A stretch of 64,000 bases of DNA from JASHPR01 sp963833885 (GTDB taxonomy: Bacteria > Actinomycetota > Actinomycetes > Streptosporangiales > Streptosporangiaceae): positions 62,001-126,000 of the forward strand of contig CAWHZU010000010.1 of NCBI GenBank assembly GCA_963833885.1. The letters are read 5' to 3'. The position numbers and the translations under genes were made by a program. Positions 52,178-59,002 of the stretch are shown here, piece by piece. Under the pieces are notes generated by a model. It saw nothing but the letters and a program-made list of their open reading frames with translations. It had not been told where the DNA came from and searched no databases. Position 1 is the first letter of the stretch; each line of letters starts with the position of its first letter.

Positions 52178-52555
52178 ATGACACGCGACGCCATCACGAG
52201 TGACAAGCTGCCGCCCTCGATCGCGCCGTTCTCGCTCGGCGTGCGCGGCGGCGGGCTGCTGTTCCTCAGCGGGCAGGTTGCCCAGGACCCGGCGACGGGC
52301 GAGCTCATCGACGGTGACGTCCGGAGCCAGGCGCACCAGATCCTGCGCAACATCGCGACGGCGCTGGAGGCGGCGGGCAAGGACCTCGGGGACGTGCTGC
52401 GGGTCGGCGTCTACCTCACGGATATGTCGGACTTCGCGGGGATGAACGAGGCCTACCGTGAGCACTTCGCCGAGCCGTACCCGGCGCGCACCGCGATCGG
52501 CGTCGCCGCGCTGCCGCTGGGGGCGGCGATCGAGATGGATGTGGTGGTGGGCTGA
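52178..52555 (+). CDS. RidA family protein (second in window)
   Basis: 125 residues of YjgF/RidA fold: PFSLGVRGGGLLFLSGQVAQ, RSQAHQILRNIATALEAAGK, DVLRVGVYLTDMSDFAGMNE, YPARTAIGVAALPLGAAIEM with the conserved arginine in PART, matching the canonical enamine deaminase site. ATG 52178 follows GAAAGGA. It lies between the aminotransferase and PhzF genes and probably quenches 2-aminoacrylate-type intermediates of that pathway. Confidence 0.92.
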   Translation: MTRDAITSDKLPPSIAPFSLGVRGGGLLFLSGQVAQDPATGELIDGDVRSQAHQILRNIATALEAAGKDLGDVLRVGVYLTDMSDFAGMNEAYREHFAEPYPARTAIGVAALPLGAAIEMDVVVG

Positions 52556-52558
52556 GCC

Positions 52559-53431
52559 ATGGGATTCGACTTCGTCCTGGTTGACGTGTTCAGCGACCGT
52601 GCCTTCGGCGGAAACCAGCTCGCGGTGTTCCCCGACGCCACCGGGATCGCCGACGAGACCATGCAGCAGCTGGCGCGGGAGTTCAACTTCTCCGAGAGCA
52701 CGTTCGTGCTGCCGCCCAGTGATCCCTCGTGCACCTGCCGGGTCCGGATCTTCACGCCGATCCGGGAGCTGCCGTTCGCCGGTCACCCCACGGTGGGCAC
52801 CGCCGCGGTCCTCGCCAGCCTGCGCGGCGAGAAGCAGTTCGTGTTCGAAGAGGGCATCGGCCCGGTGGCGGTCGCCATCGACGGCGACGCGATCCGGTTC
52901 CGGCTGCGGTCCCCCCGCTATGAGAGCAGCTCCGAGGCACCGCCGGCCGCCGCGATCGCCAGGGCCCTGTCGCTGCCGCAGGACGCGATCGCCGATTGCT
53001 GGTACGGCGGCGTGGGGTTGAAGTTCTGCTTCATCCGGCTGGCCACACCGGAACTGGTGGACCGCGCCGTGCTGGACATGGCCGCGTGGTCGGACGGGGT
53101 GGCCGGCGGCTGGGCGCAGGAGATGTACTGCTTCGCCGGTGACTTCCGCGACGGCGCCCGGCTGCACGCGCGGATGTTCGGGCCCGGCGTCGGCGTCCAC
53201 GAGGACCCGGCTACCGGGTCGGCGTGCGCGTCGCTGATCGCCAGCCTCGCCGCCCGGTCAGCAGAGCAGGACGGCACCTACCATCTGCGCATCGACCAGG
53301 GAGTGGCCATGGGCCGCCCCAGCGTGCTGGAGGGCACCGCCCGCAAGGAGGGCGGCCAGATCACCGAGGTCGCCGTCGGCGGCAGCGCCGCGATCGTCGG
53401 CCACGGCACGATGACGCTTCCCGCTGGGTAA
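52559..53431 (+). CDS. PhzF family isomerase/epimerase
   Basis: 290 residues with two pseudo-symmetric diaminopimelate-epimerase-like domains. The catalytic Glu lies in FNFSESTFVLPP; PFAGHPTVGTAAVL and VHEDPATGSACASLIA are the two helix-loop signatures, and the acid-base cysteine pair of DAP epimerase is missing, as usual in PhzF. Phenazine PhzF isomerises DHHA, but most relatives have unknown isomerase functions. No other phz genes are present, so phenazine synthesis is not implied. The gene follows RidA by 3 bp. Confidence 0.9.
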   Translation: MGFDFVLVDVFSDRAFGGNQLAVFPDATGIADETMQQLAREFNFSESTFVLPPSDPSCTCRVRIFTPIRELPFAGHPTVGTAAVLASLRGEKQFVFEEGIGPVAVAIDGDAIRFRLRSPRYESSSEAPPAAAIARALSLPQDAIADCWYGGVGLKFCFIRLATPELVDRAVLDMAAWSDGVAGGWAQEMYCFAGDFRDGARLHARMFGPGVGVHEDPATGSACASLIASLAARSAEQDGTYHLRIDQGVAMGRPSVLEGTARKEGGQITEVAVGGSAAIVGHGTMTLPAG

Positions 53432-53447
53432 CAGCCCGGTTCATCAT

Positions 53448-54206
53448 GTGAGCATGGATGCGAGAACCCGCGGCGCCGTGCCGGGCTCGCCGGACCGCTT
53501 TCTGCACTGCCGTGTGGTCTGGGACGACGCCGAGGAAGTCGGCGTGTGGGTGGCCAACGGCGATGAACCGGGCTGGGCCTTGCGGCAGCGCGTCGAGGTC
53601 GTCGAGGCGGTCGCCGACCGGGCCTTCGAACACGTCCGCGATGAGGCGCGCGGGGCTGACCTGGCGCTCGACGCCGCCGAGGTGCTCCGCGACCCTCGGA
53701 TGCTCGTGCCCTTGACGATCGCTGCGGTAGTGCAAGTAGCAGCGATTCACGCTGGCCTTCCGGTGACGGCAGCGAAACTCCTCGGCGACGCGGCAGGGAA
53801 ACTGGGACGCAGACTGCTGGCCGCTACGTCAGGCCGCGATCGGGACCCAGCCGTGTATTACGTCGACTTCGACTACGACGCCGACACCCGCAGGACCCGG
53901 CCCGAAAATCCCGAGATCCAAAAGGTCGAGCGCACCTCGCGTCACGACGCGATCGGCGAGCTGCTCGATCCCCGTCGCGACAGGATCACGCGGGCCGTCC
54001 GGGGGACACCTGCCGCACGGGATCTTAGGCGTGGCATGCCGCAAACGGCCCGGCCAACGCGGGCGGCTCGTGCCGACACCGGCATTGCGCGGCCAGTTCC
54101 TCCTGCCCGGTCACAGCCGACCGACCGTGCTAACAGGTTGAGGGGCGTTACCCCCGACCGGAAGCGGCAATCGCGAGGCGGTAGGGGCGGCCGGGAGGGC
54201 CGGTGA
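53448..54206 (+). CDS. Hypothetical protein with membrane-proximal helix and basic tail
   Basis: 252 residues. An N-terminal soluble part (VVWDDAEEVGVWVANGDEPG) is followed by a hydrophobic helix around residues 85-108 (LVPLTIAAVVQVAAIHAGLP), a DFDYDADTRRTRPE segment, and a long Arg/Pro/Thr-rich tail that is probably disordered. I do not recognise the family. The start could be the GTG at 53448 or the ATG at 53454, which has CATCAT exactly 6 nt upstream (53442-53447). It is convergent with the AAA ATPase by 33 bp. Confidence 0.6.
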   Translation: MSMDARTRGAVPGSPDRFLHCRVVWDDAEEVGVWVANGDEPGWALRQRVEVVEAVADRAFEHVRDEARGADLALDAAEVLRDPRMLVPLTIAAVVQVAAIHAGLPVTAAKLLGDAAGKLGRRLLAATSGRDRDPAVYYVDFDYDADTRRTRPENPEIQKVERTSRHDAIGELLDPRRDRITRAVRGTPAARDLRRGMPQTARPTRAARADTGIARPVPPARSQPTDRANRLRGVTPDRKRQSRGGRGGREGR

Positions 54207-54239
54207 CCGCAAAGTCGTCGGCGGTCCAGGCCCGGCGGA

Positions 54240-55733
54240 TCAGCCGGCATCGTCGGCAGAGGAGATCCGTTCTCCGCCCAGAAGCACCTTGGTGAGCTGG
54301 TTGCGGGCATCGAGCAGCTGGTCCAGGGCCGCCGACAGGTGGGCGTCGGTCACCCGGAGCGGTCCGCCGCCGGCGTTCGCCTCGCGGGCCGCCCGGAGCG
54401 CGCCGCGCCGCAGCAGCTCCTTGATGAACGGCGCCGTGACACCTTCCGTGCGGGCGATCACGACGTCCGGGTCGGCCAGGGCCAGCTCCAGGTTCCCCTG
54501 GTAGAGGGCGATGAGCTGGCGTCGCGCGTCGGCATCGGGCAGCGGGAGCAGCACCGCGTGGTCGACGCGGCCGGGGCGCTGGGCGAGGGCGGGCTCCAGC
54601 AGGTCGGCCCGGTTGGTGGTGAGCAGGAACGTCACGTCCATGTCCGGGCCCAGCCCCTCCATCTCGTTGAGGAGCTGGAACAGCAGCGGATGCGTCCCGA
54701 TCGGGCCGGCCTCACGTTCCTCGGCGATCAGGTCCACGTCCTCCACCACGACCACCGACGGCTGCAGGCTCCTGGCGATCGAGCAGGCATCCGCGATCCG
54801 CCGCAGCGAGGCACCGGTGAGCACGACGACGGTGACGGCGGGAAGCTGGCCGAGCAGGTAGCCGACCGTGTGGGTCTTGCCGGTTCCCGGAACCCCGTGC
54901 AGCAGCACGCCTCGCTTGAGGTGCTGGCCGCTGGCGAGCAGGCGGTCCGCATGCCTGGCTATCCCCACGACCTGGTCCTCGATCCCATCGAGCACGTCGG
55001 CGGGCAGGACCACCTCGTCGCGGCGCACCGTGGGACGGTCCAGAAAGCTCAGCAGCGTGGCCTCCTGGCCGAACACGTCGGTCCCGAACGCGAGCACCTG
55101 GCCGCGGTACACGTTGCGGGAAATGCTGAGCCTGCGGATCTCCTCAATCACCCGCTGGCCGCGCGCGGCATCGCCGCAGGCGACCTCCACGGCAACCCGT
55201 TCCATTGAGTTGGCTTCCTCCGGGCCCTCGACGAGCAGGGCCAGCGGGCCGTCCTGGTCAGTGACCAGGTAGAGGGCGTGGCACACGCATGGCCTGGTGG
55301 CGCCGCCGGGTGCGCACTGGCGGGCGGCCGTGGTGATGGCGCCGACGCTCACCTCGAGCCAGCTCGGCGGCTGCGACAGGTCCGCCAGCCCGATGCCCTG
55401 GTACTGGCTGCCGGTGAGGCCCACGATCTCGTGCTCCCGGCCGGGTTCCGCCAGCCAGGCGTCGAGGGCAACCTGGACATTCACGTGGTCGTAGCCGAGC
55501 CACCGCCCGCGGGCCACCGGCAGTTCGGCGGCTGACAGCCCTAAGTGACCGGCGAGCACGTTCTTGGGGATCGACTCCTCGGCCCTGGCCGCGCTGACCA
55601 CTCGCCGTACCGCCCGTCGGCCCAGCCTGCCGAGGTCGGCCAGTTGCGGCCGCGCATCATCCTGCGGCCGCCGCCGGGAATCCGGCGAGCCGTCAAGCGA
55701 TCCGTCAAGCGCTGCCGGCTGCTCGCGAGTCAC
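54240..55733 (-). CDS. AAA family ATPase
   Basis: 497 residues. A ~230-residue N-terminal region with no recognised domain (SQYQGIGLADLSQPPSWLEV, RQCAPGGATRPCVCHALYLV, with three cysteines) precedes a classical AAA module: Walker A GVLLHGVPGTGKTHTVGYL, Walker B VVVVEDVDLIAEE, sensor 1 LTTNRADLLEPAL and arginine finger QRPGRVDHAV, then a C-terminal lid. It resembles CDC48/spastin-type single AAA proteins that remodel proteins. The GTG start follows TACCCT-GCTTGG, a leaderless arrangement. Neighbours give no clue to its substrate. Confidence 0.88.
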   Translation of the reverse strand: MTREQPAALDGSLDGSPDSRRRPQDDARPQLADLGRLGRRAVRRVVSAARAEESIPKNVLAGHLGLSAAELPVARGRWLGYDHVNVQVALDAWLAEPGREHEIVGLTGSQYQGIGLADLSQPPSWLEVSVGAITTAARQCAPGGATRPCVCHALYLVTDQDGPLALLVEGPEEANSMERVAVEVACGDAARGQRVIEEIRRLSISRNVYRGQVLAFGTDVFGQEATLLSFLDRPTVRRDEVVLPADVLDGIEDQVVGIARHADRLLASGQHLKRGVLLHGVPGTGKTHTVGYLLGQLPAVTVVVLTGASLRRIADACSIARSLQPSVVVVEDVDLIAEEREAGPIGTHPLLFQLLNEMEGLGPDMDVTFLLTTNRADLLEPALAQRPGRVDHAVLLPLPDADARRQLIALYQGNLELALADPDVVIARTEGVTAPFIKELLRRGALRAAREANAGGGPLRVTDAHLSAALDQLLDARNQLTKVLLGGERISSADDAG

Positions 55734-55739
55734 CCAAGC

Positions 55740-55745
55740 AGGGTA
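55740..55745 (-). promoter_or_regulatory. -10 hexamer of the AAA ATPase gene (leaderless)
   Basis: TACCCT, GCTTGG, then GTG 55733. Confidence 0.5.
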
Positions 55746-55816
55746 GGTGCCCGCCCAAATACCCCCAAATCATTTTCGGTGCTGCTCGTCAGCCGCCCCC
55801 ACCCCCGTTCCGGAGG

Positions 55817-55884
55817 CGCCGAACAGTGTGAAGGGTCCCCCGCTGCTGAAACAGCAACAGCAATCTTCCCGCGACCAAGATCAT
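55817..55884 (-). repeat. Interspersed 68-bp repeat, copy B
   Basis: On the minus strand this aligns without gaps to 2987-3054, with shared blocks such as TGATCTTGG-like, GGGAAG, TTGC-GTTGCTGTT, GGGACCCT and CTGTTCGGCG. It lies between the divergent AAA and GNAT genes, so a terminator-only role is unlikely. The long hairpin of copy A is only partly conserved. Confidence 0.72.
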
Positions 55885-55913
55885 CTGCAGAGCCGGGCGG
55901 GGAATGCGTGTGC

Positions 55914-55919
55914 CAGACT
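55914..55919 (+). promoter_or_regulatory. -10 hexamer of the GNAT gene (leaderless)
   Basis: CAGACT, GAGCCG, then GTG 55926. Confidence 0.4.
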
Positions 55920-55925
55920 GAGCCG

Positions 55926-56369
55926 GTGGTGCCGGGGGAGATCCGCCGCGCGGTTGCCGACGACGTCGGCGGCATCCTGCGGCTTGATCAATCCGCTGCC
56001 AGCGGAGATCACAGGCGGGCCGAGTTCCTCAGGCGCTGCGTGGATCTTGGTGAGTGCCTGGTTTATCACGATGGTTCGGTTGGCGGTTTTGCCATGGTCA
56101 GGCCGGCTCACTTCTTCGGCCGCGACTTCGTCGACTTGGTCATGGTTGACCCCACGCGCCGAAGGGCTGGGATTGGCCGCGGCTTGCTTCGGGTGGCGCT
56201 GGTTACCGCCGGGACCGAGCAGGTGTTCACGTCGACCAATGCTTCCAACCAGCCGATGCGGTCGCTGCTGCGGGCCGAGGAGTGGTCGTTCAGCGGCGAG
56301 CTCGACGGCCTGGACGAGGGCGACCCGGAGCTGGTGTTCTACAAGTTCCGGCCGGGTGTGCCCGGTTAG
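55926..56369 (+). CDS. GNAT family N-acetyltransferase
   Basis: 147 residues: EIRRAVADDVGGILRLDQSA, CLVYHDGSVGGFAMVRPAHF, the acetyl-CoA segment VMVDPTRRRAGIGRGLLRVA, and NASNQPMRSLLRAEEWSFSG. Start chosen at the first of two GTGs because CAGACT ends exactly 6 nt before it; a GTG at 55908 and the second at 55929 are alternatives. The long upstream open frame is not coding. The 3' end overlaps the kinase remnant by 4 bp. Confidence 0.85.
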   Translation: MVPGEIRRAVADDVGGILRLDQSAASGDHRRAEFLRRCVDLGECLVYHDGSVGGFAMVRPAHFFGRDFVDLVMVDPTRRRAGIGRGLLRVALVTAGTEQVFTSTNASNQPMRSLLRAEEWSFSGELDGLDEGDPELVFYKFRPGVPG

Positions 56370-56689
56370 CGGCCGAGCAGGCGGGTCTCGTCCAGGATCA
56401 GGGCGACGGTCTGCTGGAGCGTGCTGGCTTCCGGAACGACGCGCTCGTGGATCGATGAAAGCAGGTCGCGCTGGCAGTACCAGCCGCGCATGTCGTCCGG
56501 GCCGAACTCGGTGGCTTGCGGGCGGGCGGCGTGACGGCGCAGTGTCTCGTCCAGGCTGACGTCGAGGTAGTAGAACTGCGAGCTGCCGAGGTGATCCCGG
56601 TTGAGCCCGGAAAGCATCTGCCCGTAGCGGGGGGCGCACAGGATTCCGTCCGGCACCACGTGCTGGCCGTGGTCCAGGCAGTAGCGCAC
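56366..56689 (-). pseudogene. 5'-truncated P-loop kinase-like remnant
   Basis: The 107 readable residues match the C-terminal half of small zeta-toxin-like/AAA kinases: VRYCLDHGQHVVPDGIL, SQFYYLDVSLDETLRRHAAR, ATEFGPDDMRGWYCQRDLL. Such proteins need an N-terminal P-loop about 60-80 residues earlier. The frame is open upstream (SARLIDQVVRYC), but only 118 bp separate it from the aldehyde dehydrogenase stop and no GxxxxGK motif occurs there. It therefore looks like a deletion remnant rather than a working enzyme. Confidence 0.65.
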
Positions 56690-56807
56690 GACTTGGTCGA
56701 TCAGCCGAGCCGACCGCCATGTCTGCCAGCTTGCCCCGGCTCGCGCCGGCCTGGCGGCCGCCGCGCCGTCGCTGGGCCAGCGCGGCGGCCCCAGGTCGGT
56801 GAGATCG

Positions 56808-58304
56808 CTAAAGCTCGGTGTCTTCGTACCCGGCTGGCCGGCCTTCGAGGATCACGGTCTTGGTCTCCAGGAACGGCAGCAGTCCCTCGCGTCCGCCCTC
56901 GCGGCCGATGCCGGACTGCTTGAACCCGCCGAACGCGATGCCGAAGTCGGTGCGGAACGCGTTGTGGCCGACGGTGCCGGAGCGCAGCTGCCCGGCGACC
57001 TCGCGGGCCCGGTTCACGTCGTTGGTGAACACCGACGCGTTGAGGCCGTAGATGGTGTCGTTCGCCACCCGGATCGCGTCCTGCTCGTCCTCCGCCGGGA
57101 CCACGGACAGGACCGGCCCGAAGATCTCCTCCTGCGCGATCACCGAGCGGTTGTCCACGTTCCCGAAGACGGTCGGCTCGACGAACCAGCCGCGCTCGAG
57201 GTCCTTGGGGCGGCCGCCGCCGGTGGCCAGCCTGGCCCCGTCGGCGATGCCCTTGGCGATGTAGCCCTCGACCCGGTCCCGCTGCCGGCTCGCCACCAGT
57301 GGGCCCATCTGCGTCTGGTCCTCGAACGGGTCGCCGACCCGCACCTGGGAGAACGTGCTGGCCAGCGCCTCGACGAGCTCGTCGTGCCGGCTTCGCGGCA
57401 CCACGATCCTGGTCAGCGACGAGCAGACCTGCCCGGAAAGGAAGCACTCCGCCTGGGACAGCGTGGCAGCCGCGGTCTCGAGGTCCATGTCGTCGAGGAT
57501 CACCGCCGCCGACTTGCCGCCGAGTTCCAGAGTGCAGCGCGCGATCCGCTCGCCGCAGATCGACGCGATCCGGCGCCCGGCCGCCGTGGAGCCGGTGAAG
57601 CTGATCTTGTCCACATTCGGGTCGCGGACCAGCAGTTCGGACACCTCGCGGTCGGCGGTCAGGACGTTGAGCACCCCCGCCGGCAGTCCGACCGCCTCGG
57701 CGGCCTCGGCGATCAGGTATCCCTCGCCCGGAGCTTCCGGCGAGTTCTTCAGGATGACGGTGCACCCGGCGAGCAGGGCCGGCGCGACCTTGTTGCTGAT
57801 CAGCCCCATCGGGGCGTTCCACGGGATGATCGCCCCGACCACCCCGACCGGCTCGCGGACGATCAGCCCGAACTGCCCGACCGACGGCTTGGCCGGTTCC
57901 TCGAACGGGAACGAGTCCGCGAGATCGGCGAACGCGTTGAAGGTTCGCTGGGCGCCCTTGCCGGTGTTGCGCGCGATCTTGTGCAGAACGCCGGACTCGC
58001 GCGGCCAGATCTGGCCGAGGTCCTCGGTCCGCTTGGCGATTTCCTCGCCGATAGCCCGCAGGTATGCCGCCCGCTCGGCGTGGCTCAGCCGCGGCCACGG
58101 GCCGTTGTCGAAGGCCTCTCGCGCCGCCGCGACGGCGCGCGATATGTCGGCCGCCTGAGCCTCGGCCACGGTGAAGAAGACTTCCTCGGTCCCGGAGTCG
58201 ATCACCTTGATCGTTGCTTGGGAGGAGGGCGTCACCCACTGTCCGCCGATGAAGAAGCGATCCGCGTGACGGATCGGGACGCTCGTCTCACTCGCCAGGC
58301 TCAT
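56808..58304 (-). CDS. Aldehyde dehydrogenase family protein
   Basis: 498 residues, standard ALDH. VVGAIIPWNAPMGLISNKVA, AGCTVILKNSPEAP, KISFTGSTAAGRRIA, the catalytic Glu in LELGGKSAAVIL, the nucleophile Cys in FLSGQVCSSLTRIV, EEIFGPVLSVVP and AFGGFKQSGIGREGG are present. It oxidises an aldehyde to acid with NAD(P); the substrate is unknown. ATG 58304 has GGGAGGG upstream; the open frame continuing to 58433 is not supported by homology. It is divergent from nrdAB. Confidence 0.92.
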   Translation of the reverse strand: MSLASETSVPIRHADRFFIGGQWVTPSSQATIKVIDSGTEEVFFTVAEAQAADISRAVAAAREAFDNGPWPRLSHAERAAYLRAIGEEIAKRTEDLGQIWPRESGVLHKIARNTGKGAQRTFNAFADLADSFPFEEPAKPSVGQFGLIVREPVGVVGAIIPWNAPMGLISNKVAPALLAGCTVILKNSPEAPGEGYLIAEAAEAVGLPAGVLNVLTADREVSELLVRDPNVDKISFTGSTAAGRRIASICGERIARCTLELGGKSAAVILDDMDLETAAATLSQAECFLSGQVCSSLTRIVVPRSRHDELVEALASTFSQVRVGDPFEDQTQMGPLVASRQRDRVEGYIAKGIADGARLATGGGRPKDLERGWFVEPTVFGNVDNRSVIAQEEIFGPVLSVVPAEDEQDAIRVANDTIYGLNASVFTNDVNRAREVAGQLRSGTVGHNAFRTDFGIAFGGFKQSGIGREGGREGLLPFLETKTVILEGRPAGYEDTEL

Positions 58305-58595
58305 CTGTTGCCCTCCCAGTAGTCTCACCGTGACTAGCAGCCTAAACCGGACTTGCGACGCGGCCAAGACAAGGCCTGACAAGGAGGGATGGTCCGTCGG
58401 CTGAGTCGGCCGGCGCGGCACGCCCGCCTCCATAACGGTTCAGGAAAGTCCGATTGCCACCGGACAAAAGCGCACCCGTATCGCTTGGCAGCTCGGAGGC
58501 CCTCAGTCGTGAGGTCCATGTTGCTCGTGGGGACAACCGGCGAGCGTTCGCAGATTGGGGTACCCGGCAAGGCACGGAACGCGGTCGACACGCCG

Positions 58596-58642
58596 ACACG
58601 ACATGTGGTGCTTGGATTTGCTGGATCACCTACATATGGTGT
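58596..58642. promoter_or_regulatory. Pair of NrdR-box-like sites upstream of nrdAB
   Basis: ACACGACATGTGGTGC (58596-58611) and CACCTACATATGGTGT (58627-58642) each match about 11 of 16 positions of the general NrdR box (acaCwAtATaTwGtgt) and share ACATrTGGTG. Their offset is 31 bp, the usual spacing of tandem NrdR boxes. They would cover the likely promoter, e.g. TTGGAT (58612) and TATGGT (58635). Confidence 0.65.
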
Positions 58643-58649
58643 TGCCCGC

Positions 58650-58863
58650 AGCTGGTTCCGCGGGCCCTCCAGGTTCGCGGAGGAAAGAGGGAACCCGGTG
58701 TGATTCCGGGACTGCCCCGCAGCGGTGAGCGGGAACGACCGCCGTCCGGGGCCGCGCGATGCTGCGCGGCGCCGACAGCACTGGGGTTTGCAGCCTGGGA
58801 AGCGACGGCCAGTAGGAAGCGCGTGTGCAGCGCTGTGCCCGTGAGTCCGAAGACCTGCCAGCG
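58650..58863 (+). promoter_or_regulatory. Cobalamin (B12) riboswitch
   Basis: The leader contains the conserved cobalamin aptamer elements in order: GAGGGAACCCGGTG, ATTCCGGGACTGCCCCGC, AGCGGTGAGCGGGAACG, GCACTGGGGTTTGCAGCCTG followed by GGAAG, the CAGTAGGAAG segment, and the 3' end CCGTGAGTCCGAAGACCTGCC in part (58840-58860). The P1 arms GCTGG (58651-58655) and CCAGC (58858-58862) close it. It precedes nrdA by ~140 nt; B12 binding should switch off class Ia reductase synthesis when the B12-dependent class II enzyme can work. Confidence 0.93.
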
Positions 58864-58864
58864 C

Positions 58865-58887
58865 ACCGCGCGCGACGGGCGCGCGGT
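58865..58887 (+). promoter_or_regulatory. Perfect hairpin in the riboswitch expression platform
   Basis: ACCGCGCGC (58865-58873) and GCGCGCGGT (58879-58887) form a 9-bp stem with a 5-nt loop, starting 2 nt after the aptamer P1. No T-tract follows, so it may be a Rho-dependent or structural switch element rather than an intrinsic terminator. Confidence 0.6.
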
Positions 58888-59002
58888 GGCTCCGGCCGCG
58901 CGGGACGGCTGACGGGCCCGGTGACCTGCTGCCAGCGGGCGCTGGTCTGTCGCGTGCTTGCGCGAGCGGCGCTGTGGGGAGCGAGCTCGCGAGGAGAGAG
59001 CG

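Noticed and set aside
52559..53431. Phenazine biosynthesis locus
   Set aside because: PhzF-family proteins are widespread and no phzA/B/C/D/E/G gene is nearby.
58305..58595. Small genes between the aldehyde dehydrogenase and nrdA
   Set aside because: Short open frames here lack ribosome-binding sites, family sequence and codon bias. The region reads as promoter DNA.
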